A stretch of 64,000 bases of DNA, from contig JAFPVE010000011.1 in assembly GCA_017413025.1 (NCBI GenBank), forward strand, positions 1-64,000, in the 5' to 3' direction. Source of the DNA: Acetobacter sp. Its GTDB lineage: Bacteria > Pseudomonadota > Alphaproteobacteria > Acetobacterales > Acetobacteraceae. The notes below the pieces were generated by a model. That model had not been told where the DNA came from and made no database searches. It was given only the letters and a program-made list of their open reading frames with translations. Below are positions 55,410 to 63,697 of this stretch, in pieces; the first letter of the stretch is position 1, and the number at the start of each line of letters is the position of its first letter. Position numbers and translations under genes: made by a program.

Positions 55410-55781
55410 CTACTTACCCTGACCGCAAGGATAAGCATTATGTAAGGCTGTAAAAACACTTTCACCAACGGGTTTTTCTAAAGACTCTTTATGGTTATTA
55501 AGCCACGTGAGCACTTTATCACGCATTTGGGCTGTTTTTTCTGTTGTAGGGATGCAAAACCCTTCAAAAGCACTTTTATCGCCGTTATTATGGGCAGCCA
55601 GATAGGAAAGGCTCTCCCCGTCGGCAATACCATCTAAATAAGCCTCACAAACACCACGCCCTGAATGACTTGCACAAATCTGCGCAAATTTTCCAGCTTT
55701 CATGGCAAACAACCTTTGCGCATGCGCAAATTCTGGCACACACAACACAACAGCTAAACATAAAAAAGCAAAACGTTTCAT
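55410..55781 (-). CDS. Secreted Rap1a/Tai-like protein in the purine operon
   Basis: 123 residues. The signal peptide FAFLCLAVVLCVPEFAHAQ is followed by a mature domain with four Cys in a Rap1a/Tai-type arrangement: ICASHSGRGVCEAYLDGIADG, then EGFCIPTTEKTAQMRDKVLTW, NNHKESL and a C-terminal YPC. Rap1a/Tai proteins are periplasmic immunity proteins against type VI peptidoglycan amidase effectors, but many family members have no known effector. Its ATG overlaps the purS stop (ATGA), so it is translated with the purine genes. No effector or secretion gene is nearby. Confidence 0.7.
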   Translation of the reverse strand: MKRFAFLCLAVVLCVPEFAHAQRLFAMKAGKFAQICASHSGRGVCEAYLDGIADGESLSYLAAHNNGDKSAFEGFCIPTTEKTAQMRDKVLTWLNNHKESLEKPVGESVFTALHNAYPCGQGK

Positions 55782-56029
55782 GAAACCACCTCTATAGAAA
55801 AATCTTCAATAACCATATTTGCGAGTAATTCCCGCGTCATCGTCTCCGCCTGTTGAATGGCTTTTTCCCTTTGTATTCCTTCGGCGTGAGGCATCTCAAA
55901 CTCAACGACCTTCCCAACACGGACATTGTGTACTTTTTCAAACCCCAAACTCTGCAAAGCATGCCCTATTGCTTTACCCTGAGGGTCAAGAACACCTTCT
56001 TTCAGCATAACAGTAACACGTATTTTCAC
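55778..56029 (-). CDS. purS: Phosphoribosylformylglycinamidine synthase subunit PurS
   Basis: 83 residues: KIRVTVMLKEGVLDPQGKAI, HALQSLGFEKVHNVRVGKVV, then a short C-terminus. A dimeric linker for PurL and PurQ. It starts at GTG overlapping the purC stop by one base (TAGTG) and its stop overlaps the next gene, so it lies inside a tightly coupled run. Confidence 0.96.
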   Translation of the reverse strand: MKIRVTVMLKEGVLDPQGKAIGHALQSLGFEKVHNVRVGKVVEFEMPHAEGIQREKAIQQAETMTRELLANMVIEDFSIEVVS

Positions 56030-56853
56030 TAAGAAACTCCATCATGAGGCGTAAATAACTGTTGAACAGTCTCTAAAGATTGTGCCTCTCCTACCGCACT
56101 ATGAGAGGTGTTAGAACCATTTTGAACATTTTCAGACAAAACTCCCAAACGACGTGCCACTTCTTGATAGGCTTCCTTAACATGCCCCATATCCCGACGA
56201 AAACGATCTTTGTCGAGTTTTTCTTGAGTTTGCCTATCCCACAAACGACAATTATCGGGAGAAATCTCATCAGCAAGAATAATACGCATCTCCTCCCCAT
56301 CCCACCGACGCCCAAATTCTAGCTTAAAATCAACGAGCTGAATACCAATCCCCATAAACAGACCGCATAAAAAATCGTTAATACGCATAGACATTGTCAC
56401 AATATCTTCCATATCCTGTGGACAAGCCCAGCCAAACGCAACAACATGATCTTCTGAAACGATAGGATCACCCAAAGTATCATTCTTATAGTAAAATTCT
56501 ACAACAGGTCTTGGTAAACGTTGCCCTTCAGGAAGATCAAAACGCTTTGCCAGACTCCCCGCAACCCGATTGCGTATCACCACTTCTAAAGGGATAATCT
56601 CAACTGCTTTGACAAGTTGTTCACGCATATTGATCCGGCGAATAAAATGAGTTGGGACCCCAATTTCGTGCAAGCACAGCATAATATATTCGCTGATTCG
56701 ATTATTCAAAATTCCCTTACCAGCAATCACGTCACTTTTTGCACCATTTCCTGCTGTAGCATCATCCTTAAAATATTGGACAAGAGTTCCCGGTTCTGGT
56801 CCTTCAAAAAGAATTTTGGCTTTACCTTCATAAATCTGACGACGACGCACCAT
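56029..56853 (-). CDS. purC: SAICAR synthase (PurC)
   Basis: Joins aspartate to carboxy-aminoimidazole ribonucleotide. 274 residues. [54 protein letters not shown] and [25 protein letters not shown] are the family signatures. The C-terminal ~30 residues ([16 protein letters not shown]...) are an extension beyond most homologues. It follows purB by 54 bases and touches purS. Confidence 0.96.
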   Translation of the reverse strand: MVRRRQIYEGKAKILFEGPEPGTLVQYFKDDATAGNGAKSDVIAGKGILNNRISEYIMLCLHEIGVPTHFIRRINMREQLVKAVEIIPLEVVIRNRVAGSLAKRFDLPEGQRLPRPVVEFYYKNDTLGDPIVSEDHVVAFGWACPQDMEDIVTMSMRINDFLCGLFMGIGIQLVDFKLEFGRRWDGEEMRIILADEISPDNCRLWDRQTQEKLDKDRFRRDMGHVKEAYQEVARRLGVLSENVQNGSNTSHSAVGEAQSLETVQQLFTPHDGVS

Positions 56854-56907
56854 AGCAATCCCTATATACTCAACTCAATAAACTTCAATAAAAAATAAAA
56901 ATCGGCT

Positions 56908-58248
56908 TTACTCGCTGTGCCCGAAAATTCTTTCATATTGACTCTCTAATGCTTTGAGATATTGACGGCTATCCATCGCAGCGTCTAACACTTCAGAGGC
57001 AATACGATCAGAAATTTCAGGGTCAGCTAAAAGGTTTTCACGAAAGGTACGCCCCTGTGTTGTCCCAAGTTTTGTCCATGTCTCCATAGCATGACGCTGC
57101 ACAATACGATAAGCCTCCTCCCGAGAAAAACCCGCTTTAACCAGTGTTAAAAGTACCTCCCCCGAATGGACAACACCACCAAGTTTTTCAATATTTGCTG
57201 CCATTTGCTGCGGATAAACCACCAATTTCTCGATCAGACTCGACAAACGCACCAACGCAAAATCCAAACCAATTGTCGCATCGGGACAAATATTCCGCTC
57301 CACCGAAGAATGGCTAATATCGCGCTCATGCCATAAAGCGACATTTTCAAGCGCGGGAATTACAGAGGAGCGCACTAAACGCGCCAATCCTGTTAAGTTT
57401 TCCGTCAATACGGGGTTACGCTTATGTGGCATAGCAGAAGAACCTTTTTGCCCGGGATGAAAAAATTCCTCTACCTCGCGTACTTCAGAACGTTGTAAAT
57501 GGCGTATCTCCGTTGCTAAGCGCTCAATACCGCTAGCAATAACAGCTAAAGTACAGAAAAAAGCAGCATGTCTATCCCGAGGAATCACTTGTGTAGAAAC
57601 AGTCTCGGGTTTTAAGCCCAAACGCTCGGCAACATATTCTTCGACGCGCGGATCAAGATGGGCATACGTACCCACGGCCCCAGAAATAGCACAGGTTGCG
57701 ATCTCCTCACGCGCAATTTCAAGACGTTTACGGTTACGGGCGAATTCGGCATAATGTCCTGCCAATTTCAGACCAAAAGAGGTAGGCTCGGCGTGGATTC
57801 CATGGCTGCGTCCAATAGTTAGCGTTTCTTTATGTTCAAAGGCACGCTTTTTAAGAGCAGAAAGAACGCCGTCCAAATCCTGTAAGAGCAGATCCGTTGC
57901 CTGCACAAGCTGCACCGATAAGCTTGTATCCAAAACATCGGAAGATGTCATCCCTAAATGTACAAAACGACTTTCCGCCCCAATTTTTTCTGCTAACCAT
58001 GTCAGAAAAGCAATCACATCATGCCGTGTTTCTGCCTCAATATCGTTAATGCGGTTTATATCCGTCTCAGAAAAGGTAGCCATAGCCCGCTCCCCCTTCT
58101 CGCGTACGGCGTGTGCCACCTCTTTCGGAATAAGACCATATTCCGCCATTCCTTCACACGCTAAAGCCTCAATATGAAACCAAATACGATAACGGTTTTC
58201 TAATGACCATATCGCCGCCATAGCTGGGCGAGTATAGCGTGGCACCAT
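56908..58248 (-). CDS. purB: Adenylosuccinate lyase
   Basis: 446 residues. Fumarase/aspartase superfamily lyase that removes fumarate in two purine steps (SAICAR and adenylosuccinate). YTRPAMAAIWSLENRYRIW at the N-terminus, TSSDVLDTSLSVQLVQA, RSHGIHAEPTSFGLKLA and the signature GSSAMPHKRNPV. It is the first gene of the purB-purC-purS-(Tai)-purQ-purL-bolA-grxD run. No operator such as a PurR site is evident upstream. Confidence 0.97.
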   Translation of the reverse strand: MVPRYTRPAMAAIWSLENRYRIWFHIEALACEGMAEYGLIPKEVAHAVREKGERAMATFSETDINRINDIEAETRHDVIAFLTWLAEKIGAESRFVHLGMTSSDVLDTSLSVQLVQATDLLLQDLDGVLSALKKRAFEHKETLTIGRSHGIHAEPTSFGLKLAGHYAEFARNRKRLEIAREEIATCAISGAVGTYAHLDPRVEEYVAERLGLKPETVSTQVIPRDRHAAFFCTLAVIASGIERLATEIRHLQRSEVREVEEFFHPGQKGSSAMPHKRNPVLTENLTGLARLVRSSVIPALENVALWHERDISHSSVERNICPDATIGLDFALVRLSSLIEKLVVYPQQMAANIEKLGGVVHSGEVLLTLVKAGFSREEAYRIVQRHAMETWTKLGTTQGRTFRENLLADPEISDRIASEVLDAAMDSRQYLKALESQYERIFGHSE

Positions 58249-58509
58249 ACAAAAAATCCTTTTCTTCTAAACTTTCTCTAAATTTTACACATCATGTATA
58301 GATATCACAAATATTATTGACATACGTCAATTACCCTTTGCAACACACCACATAACTCTACAATGTTATAGCAAAACGCCACCAAAAACAAAAACATGTC
58401 ATAAAGTTGTTTTAAATAAACTAAACTTAATAAACTTGAAAAAGACACAAAATTTTTATCATGTATAAACTTTGTCATGTATAAAATACTCTAACATTCA
58501 GGAACTCTC
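58249..58509. other. Divergent promoter region purB / yjbE-like
   Basis: 261 AT-rich bases. TCATGTATAAA occurs twice with five bases between (about 58469-58496). No yybP-ykoY-type manganese riboswitch structure is apparent upstream of the TerC-family gene. Confidence 0.45.
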
Positions 58510-59130
58510 GTGTTACATTTTTTCGAAGGACAGACGCTCTCCGCTTTAACTGCATTTGTACAAGTGGTTTTTATTGACTTAACCCTTGCTGGAGATAATG
58601 CCATCGTCATTGGTCTTGCTGTGAGAAATCTTTCTTCTCAGCAAAAACAAAAAGCGATTATGGCTGGCGTAAGCCTTGCCGCTATTATTCGTATTCTTTT
58701 AGCTCTTATTGCTACACGTTTATTAACGATTATCGGGCTTACTCTTACAGGTGGCTTGCTCTTACTCTGGATCTGTTGGCGTATGTATAGAGAAATACGG
58801 CATAACACGGTCGAAACCTCTTTTTCTGAAGAAAATATCCATCCCCAACAAGGAGACTTAAAAACAGCTATTTTAAGAATACTTATTGCTGATATTTCTA
58901 TGAGTCTTGACAATGTTCTCGCGGTTGCTGGCGCTGCCCATAAACAACCGGTTATCCTTGTTTTAGGGCTTGCCTTATCCGTTATCCTTATGAGCATAGC
59001 CGCAACACTTATTGCGGGTCTATTAGAACGTTATAAATGGATTTCTTGGGTTGGACTTCTTATTATTTTTGGTGTTGCTGTTAAATTGATTATACAAGGC
59101 AGCCATGAAATTATACATCACATTTTATAG
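58510..59130 (+). CDS. YjbE/TerC family integral membrane protein
   Basis: 206 residues with about six membrane segments. The two paired signatures are FIDLTLAGDNAIVIGLAVR (near residue 22) and IADISMSLDNVLAVAGAAH (near 125), the acidic metal-binding repeats of TerC/YjbE proteins. Family members are linked to manganese export and metalation of secreted enzymes. It starts at GTG with CAGGA upstream. Single gene. Confidence 0.88.
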   Translation: MLHFFEGQTLSALTAFVQVVFIDLTLAGDNAIVIGLAVRNLSSQQKQKAIMAGVSLAAIIRILLALIATRLLTIIGLTLTGGLLLLWICWRMYREIRHNTVETSFSEENIHPQQGDLKTAILRILIADISMSLDNVLAVAGAAHKQPVILVLGLALSVILMSIAATLIAGLLERYKWISWVGLLIIFGVAVKLIIQGSHEIIHHIL

Positions 59131-59183
59131 CTTATAGCTTAATTCCATAACAACACAAACAACACATTAAAAAATTAAAGGCT

Positions 59184-59285
59184 ATGCTTGAAAAGCTCCA
59201 TGATAGCGAGAAAAAAGCTTTTAACAGCTTCGAGGTTCCTCAACATAAAACGAACTCTTTAGGTAGATCCTCTTTTAATGGCTGA
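59184..59285 (+). CDS. Possible small protein A upstream of TPR copy 2
   Basis: A 33-residue frame: MLEKLHDSEKKAFNSFEV, then PQHKTNSLGRSSFNG. AAAGG lies very close before the ATG. Its stop overlaps the start of the next frame by eight bases, like a coupled pair or one gene with a frameshift. No family recognised. Confidence 0.25.
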   Translation: MLEKLHDSEKKAFNSFEVPQHKTNSLGRSSFNG

Positions 59286-59412
59286 AGATTTTCTTTCAAA
59301 GATAAGAGAGGCAGACGAGACAATAGCACGTATAAAACGCGAAGAACTTCAAGATTTTATCATAGAGGGGATTGATAGACATAGTAAAATTTACTATACT
59401 CCAATACGATAA
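59278..59412 (+). CDS. Possible small charged protein B upstream of TPR copy 2
   Basis: A 44-residue frame: MAEDFLSKIREADETIARIK, REELQDFIIEGIDRHSK, IYYTPIR. It is helical and highly charged, unlike random AT-rich sequence. Its last codons contain the 17-base palindrome shared with the upstream region of TPR copy 1, where the same codons (DRHSKIYYTPVR) remain without a start. It may be the tail of a decayed gene. Confidence 0.3.
   Translation: MAEDFLSKIREADETIARIKREELQDFIIEGIDRHSKIYYTPIR
59381..59397. promoter_or_regulatory. 17-base palindrome upstream of TPR copy 2
   Basis: ATAGTAAAATTTACTAT, identical to 35632-35648. It lies 48 bases before the TPR start codon. Flanking bases are also conserved between the two loci, so conservation alone does not prove an operator. 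Confidence 0.45.
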
Positions 59413-59444
59413 TTTTATACCACCTCCTAGAAAAGAACACTCTG

Positions 59445-60152
59445 ATGAACAAAAAAGTGAAAAAGAAAAATCCCCTTAAATTAAAAGCCTGTGTAGTCGC
59501 GTTAAGCCTATGGGGTTTATCTTCCGTTCTTGCGCTCTCTTCTTCCCCTGTTATGGCAGCAGAGACTGCCTCTAACACGGCACAAGAACAAGTGGCAATG
59601 GCTTTATTCAATAAGGGGTTTGATCTTGGCAATTTACATCGCTATGAAGAAGCACTTGCCGCAAACAATGACGTCATCACACGCTTCAGTAACTCACAAG
59701 ACAAAATAATACAAGAAGCAGTGGCAAATGCTTTACTCAATAAGGGGGGTGATCTTGGAAGCTTACATCGCTATGAAGAAGCTATTGCCGCATACAATGA
59801 CGTCATCACACGCTTCGGTAACTCACAAGACAAACTAATACAACGACAAGTGGCAAATGCTTTATTCAACAAGGTGGGTGATCTTTACGAGTTACATCGC
59901 TATGAGGAAGCAGGTGCCGCATACGATGACTTCATCACACGCTTCAGTAACTCACAAGACATAAAAATACAAGAACAAGTGGCAAATGCTTTATTCAACA
60001 AGGGGGCTGCTCTTAGAAGATTACATCGTATAGGACAAGCACGTGCTGATTGGGAAGAATTAGTCTATCGTTTTAAGGACAACCCAGACGTAGATATTCA
60101 AAAGACAGTGGCAAATGCACGGGATAATCTTCTCGACACAAGAAATTTTTGA
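59445..60152 (+). CDS. Secreted TPR-repeat protein with four 43-residue units (copy 2)
   Basis: 235 residues. A long basic n-region (MNKKVKKKNPLKLK) and hydrophobic core end in VMAAE, a clear Sec signal peptide. Four TPR-like units of exactly 43 residues follow, each on the pattern VANALFNKG-DL-LHRYEEA-AAY-D-ITRF-NSQD-IQ, then a short cap (VANARDNLLDTRNF). At DNA level the units have a 129-base period (59586, 59715, 59844, 59973, cap at 60102). Predicted periplasmic or exported, probably protein-binding. Related to the one-unit copy at 35721. Partner and role unknown. Confidence 0.8.
   Translation: MNKKVKKKNPLKLKACVVALSLWGLSSVLALSSSPVMAAETASNTAQEQVAMALFNKGFDLGNLHRYEEALAANNDVITRFSNSQDKIIQEAVANALLNKGGDLGSLHRYEEAIAAYNDVITRFGNSQDKLIQRQVANALFNKVGDLYELHRYEEAGAAYDDFITRFSNSQDIKIQEQVANALFNKGAALRRLHRIGQARADWEELVYRFKDNPDVDIQKTVANARDNLLDTRNF
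59586..60130 (+). repeat. 129-bp tandem repeats encoding TPR units
   Basis: Unit starts at 59586, 59715, 59844 and 59973, with a partial fifth at 60102. Blocks such as GTGGCAAATGCTTTATTCAA and TTACATCGCTATGA recur almost unchanged, so unequal recombination could add or remove units. Confidence 0.85.
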
Positions 60153-60194
60153 GCATGTCTAAAGCGGTGGCGGTTGGCTGCTGCCTGACTAACT

Positions 60195-60350
60195 TTACTC
60201 GATGAGTTTTTGTTTTGCTGTTTTGTTTGGTGTTTGTTTAGTTTGTTCTTTGAGAGAAGCGATCCTCTGCTTAGAGGCTGTTAGCTTACTTGCTAAAGAA
60301 GCAAGGAACAGATAGAAAGCAAAACTAGCTATACCACAAAAAATCTGTTA
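60195..60350 (-). pseudogene. Possible remnant of a small membrane protein
   Basis: An open minus-strand frame reads FCGIASFAFYLFLASLASK, LTASKQRIASLKEQTK, NKTAKQKLIE: one membrane segment and a basic helix. There is no ATG, GTG or TTG start between the upstream stop and this segment, so it is either broken or chance. Confidence 0.2.
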
Positions 60351-60427
60351 CAATCATTTAGAATTTATGGCGTTTTTGTTAGTCTTTGTCTTTTATTCAA
60401 ATGTTTAGAGTAACCGGAGTCGTTAGC

Positions 60428-62422
60428 GTGCGCGTTTTTTTCTTCCTCTGCAGGCAACGTTTTACAATGGCATCCTCCCTTGCCTTACTCCTTACTTTAA
60501 GCGGTTGTACCAATACAACGCATCAACAAGGCAAAGGTTCGGCAACGATATCTCAGACAATATCTTCTCAAAGCATTCTTACACAAAAAACACGTCTTCC
60601 TCTTCGACAACAATTAACAGAATGGCTTAAACTTGCAAGCGCGCCATATATTCGCGCGCAAGAATATGCCGATTTTTTGGATGAAAACCCTCACTGGCCA
60701 AGGCATCGTTTTTTTGTCAAGCGTATGGAACAAGCCCTCGCAACTGAAACAAACCCAACAGTTCTCAATACGTTGTGCCGTACTAAAACCCTCACAAACG
60801 CGCGTGCTCTCGCCCAATGTTTCCGTTTTTTTGCTTTCGATACCGCCATATCAACGCGTTTACAATCCGAAGCTGCCCATGCTTGGATCACAAGCAATGA
60901 CACACCTGCTGCAGCTGTAGCTTTAATTAAAACCTTTCCCACCGTTATAACCCCTCTTGCCTCATGGCAACGTTTTGTACGTGAAGAACGTACAGGTAAA
61001 CTTGAAGCTGCACGGCGCACACTCCCCTATCTCTCAACAGATCGGCAAGCATTAGCTAAAACTATTTTAGCTTTTCATTTAGGCGATTCTTCTGCCGTCG
61101 TGTTAAATGACGCCTTACCGGCTTCTTTACGTAAAAACCCGATCCTCATTTTGAATGAGGCACAATGGCTCCGTAAAACACAACAATATGATGCTGCTCT
61201 TTCCTTATGGAAATCAACAGGGATAAAAGCCGAACAACGTGCCAAGAATTATGCCGATTCTTTCTGGCATGAACGAAGTGCCCTTGCTTACAAACTTTTA
61301 TATAACGCCTATGCCCCTGCCGATATTTTTACCATTGCCAACGATACAATTGTTACGGGACGCCATCGATTTGATGCACAATTTTTAAGTGGATGGATCG
61401 CCTTACGTAAACTCCACGATCCGTCCACCGCACAAGCGTTTTTTCAAAGTTTGACATCATCTCCTGCACTCTTAACACGAAGCCGAGGGTTTTATTGGCT
61501 CGGACGAGCTTTTTCTCAACAAGGCAATAACAAAGAAGCTTACAATGCTTGGCAAAATGCTGCGGCTTTTCCGAGTACATTCTATGGACAAATGGCTGCA
61601 GCCTGCCTCGATGGAGATCATCGTGTTTTACTGACTCCACCCTATATAAGTTCAAGCATACCACAACGCCTTTACCAAGCTCTCGCCAAACAACCCTCCA
61701 CTTCTGACACATCTGCCCTTGATCATGACGACATCGCACAAGCCGCTATTCTCCTTGTTGAGATGGGAGACCTTCCTCATGCACGTGTTTTTTTAACCTT
61801 TCTTCTGCAACAAAATCATAGCCTAAAAAATCTCGCGGCTCTCTCTTCTTTTGCTGATAAATTAGGTTTACAAGATATTGCAATCTCTGCTGCGCGCTTT
61901 GCCCGAAAAAATGGCGTTCTTCTTTTACGCACAGGCTGGCCTATGCCATATCAACCCCCTCGTAGCCCTTTACCACGTGGGTTTGTGCTCGGGTTAATAC
62001 GACAAGAAAGTAGTTTTAACCCTATTGTTATGAGTACCTCACATGCCATTGGTCTGATGCAACTCAAGCCCTCCACCGCGGCAGATATGTTACGTGTTAC
62101 AGGATTACCTGCTTTTTCTGCAACGGCACGTGGATTACGCAATCCTACAAATAATATGCAACTCGGCACAGCCTATTTACTCCATATTAGTAAAAGTTTT
62201 GGTCCTGTTATCCCCTATATTACTGCCGCTTATAATGCAGGTCCTGGGCGTGTTAAACAATGGCTCAATACCATAGGAAACCCCATAGCCCAAGAAAACG
62301 CTTCTGATAATGACATGATTGATTGGATTGAATCTATTCCTTTTGCAGAAACACGCAACTATGTTCAACGCGTATGGGAAAATATGACGATTTATGCCGT
62401 TTTAGACAACAAAAATAAATGA
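60428..62422 (+). CDS. Soluble lytic murein transglycosylase (lipoprotein)
   Basis: About 664 residues from the GTG at 60428, which has GGAG 8 bases upstream; an ATG at 60401 is possible. The signal ends in LTLSGC, a lipobox, so the enzyme is probably anchored in the outer membrane. A long alpha-helical superhelix (about 60-510) precedes the C-terminal SLT domain: GLIRQESSFNPIVMSTSHAI (catalytic Glu), GLMQLKPSTAADM and YITAAYNAGPGRVKQWL. It cleaves peptidoglycan between MurNAc and GlcNAc, making anhydro-muropeptides. It is 7 bases upstream of pncC. Confidence 0.92.
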   Translation: MRVFFFLCRQRFTMASSLALLLTLSGCTNTTHQQGKGSATISQTISSQSILTQKTRLPLRQQLTEWLKLASAPYIRAQEYADFLDENPHWPRHRFFVKRMEQALATETNPTVLNTLCRTKTLTNARALAQCFRFFAFDTAISTRLQSEAAHAWITSNDTPAAAVALIKTFPTVITPLASWQRFVREERTGKLEAARRTLPYLSTDRQALAKTILAFHLGDSSAVVLNDALPASLRKNPILILNEAQWLRKTQQYDAALSLWKSTGIKAEQRAKNYADSFWHERSALAYKLLYNAYAPADIFTIANDTIVTGRHRFDAQFLSGWIALRKLHDPSTAQAFFQSLTSSPALLTRSRGFYWLGRAFSQQGNNKEAYNAWQNAAAFPSTFYGQMAAACLDGDHRVLLTPPYISSSIPQRLYQALAKQPSTSDTSALDHDDIAQAAILLVEMGDLPHARVFLTFLLQQNHSLKNLAALSSFADKLGLQDIAISAARFARKNGVLLLRTGWPMPYQPPRSPLPRGFVLGLIRQESSFNPIVMSTSHAIGLMQLKPSTAADMLRVTGLPAFSATARGLRNPTNNMQLGTAYLLHISKSFGPVIPYITAAYNAGPGRVKQWLNTIGNPIAQENASDNDMIDWIESIPFAETRNYVQRVWENMTIYAVLDNKNK

Positions 62423-62429
62423 GAATAGT

Positions 62430-62978
62430 ATGAGTTCACCCCCCCCTTGGTATATAGGACATGTATCCCACGAGCAGTCGTCAAAATGGGATGTTATACA
62501 CCAAGAAGCACAGCAACTTATTAACACTATGCGCCGCGTAGGTGCACGTGTTATTACCGCAGAAAGTTGTACGGGAGGCATGCTTGCCACACTTTTGACA
62601 GATTTCCCAGGGGCTTCTCATGTTGTAGAAGGCGGCTTTGTGACCTATTCTAACCCTATGAAGCAAGCAACCCTTGGCGTGAGAATCACGACATTACAAC
62701 ATTATGGTGCTGTCAGTGCACAAACCGTGCAAGAAATGGCAGAAGGAGCTTTACACGCTTCTGAACGCGCAAGCCACGCACTGGCTATTTCGGGCATTGC
62801 AGGACCAGACGGCGCCACACCTGAAAAGCCTGTTGGTCTTGTTTGGTTTGGACTCGCCCTATGCCCCTCACACCATAGACCAACACAAACAGATTACCAG
62901 ATTTTTAAGGGGGAACGGGCAGATATTCGTACCCAAGCCGTGTATTATGCGATAAAACTTATCGCCGCACATTTATAA
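62430..62978 (+). CDS. pncC: CinA C-terminal domain amidohydrolase (PncC)
   Basis: 182 residues. The family nucleophile motif is ITAESCTGGMLATLLTDFPG, followed by FVTYSNPMK, AEGALHASERASHALAISGI and AGPDGATPEKPVGLVWFGLA. It deamidates nicotinamide mononucleotide in NAD salvage. The N-terminal ~25 residues are extra. It begins 7 bases after the transglycosylase gene, so the two share a transcript; in alphaproteobacteria cinA often lies near ispDF and a coq10/ratA gene, the latter being close by here. Confidence 0.92.
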   Translation: MSSPPPWYIGHVSHEQSSKWDVIHQEAQQLINTMRRVGARVITAESCTGGMLATLLTDFPGASHVVEGGFVTYSNPMKQATLGVRITTLQHYGAVSAQTVQEMAEGALHASERASHALAISGIAGPDGATPEKPVGLVWFGLALCPSHHRPTQTDYQIFKGERADIRTQAVYYAIKLIAAHL

Positions 62979-63190
62979 AGATATAAAAAAAATTGTTCTC
63001 TAAATTATTCTCTCTAGGGAGGCTAGCACTCTCAACACCGGAAGTTTTAACCAAAGTAACAAAAGCCCTTGAGTTAAAAAAAACTCTATGAACAATTCTT
63101 ACCCAAAACAACAAAGTCTGTTGAAACTTAAAACATCTATGCCATATACTTCCCTTATACATTCTCATAAAAAACACACAGGGTATACGC

Positions 63191-63412
63191 ATGCCAAATA
63201 ACAATTCACCACAAGATCAAGATCAAGATAAGGAACTACTTAACATGTTTAATGAAACAGGCACAGATCCTCACAAAGAGATTCTGCAACGTTTAGAAGA
63301 TGCCGAAAAAAGAATTGATGACATGGAAAAAACCATTACTATGCTCTTTACAATGATTAGAGAAATCGGAGACTTTCAGGTTAAAAACGAAAAACTTGAA
63401 CCGTCATTATAG
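63191..63412 (+). CDS. Hypothetical small coiled-coil protein
   Basis: 73 residues, no signal peptide. The Asp/Gln/Asn-rich start (NNNSPQDQDQDKELLNM) is followed by a heptad-like helix: HKEILQRLEDAEKRIDDMEK, TITMLFTMIREIGDF. Possibly a small oligomerising protein. No clear ribosome site (GGGTATACGC precedes the ATG). No family recognised. Confidence 0.5.
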   Translation: MPNNNSPQDQDQDKELLNMFNETGTDPHKEILQRLEDAEKRIDDMEKTITMLFTMIREIGDFQVKNEKLEPSL

Positions 63413-63697
63413 CTTGTTGGTACCACAGGAAGCCGGTGCGTTAAAACAAGCCAACATGCTTTCTCTTAAAAAGACGAGGGAGCTTTCACTTATCAATTAT
63501 CACTACCTTGCTACAAGGTTATTATAATAATATAACAATAAAGTTCACTCTTCTTCTTAAATCTTTTAGAGTGTTACCTACTAGACTTTCCTCTATATGC
63601 TTAATTAGATAAATATGCCTTCCATTTTGTTGTATATTGTTTTTTTTTATTTTATACACTCAAAAACGTGGAAGTTTCCAGCCTCCTACGATCCGCT
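63413..63697. other. Convergent gap before the right-end gene
   Basis: Imperfect inverted repeats after the small protein gene: CTTGTTGG near 63412 can pair with CCAACATG near 63458. The rest is AT-rich with no gene. Confidence 0.35.

Noticed and set aside
58249..58509. Manganese (yybP-ykoY) riboswitch upstream of the TerC-family gene
   Set aside because: Looked for because such genes often carry it; no matching conserved loops are visible.
59586..60130. CRISPR-like array at the TPR repeats
   Set aside because: The 129-base periodic repeats are coding and lack spacer/repeat structure; they encode TPR units.
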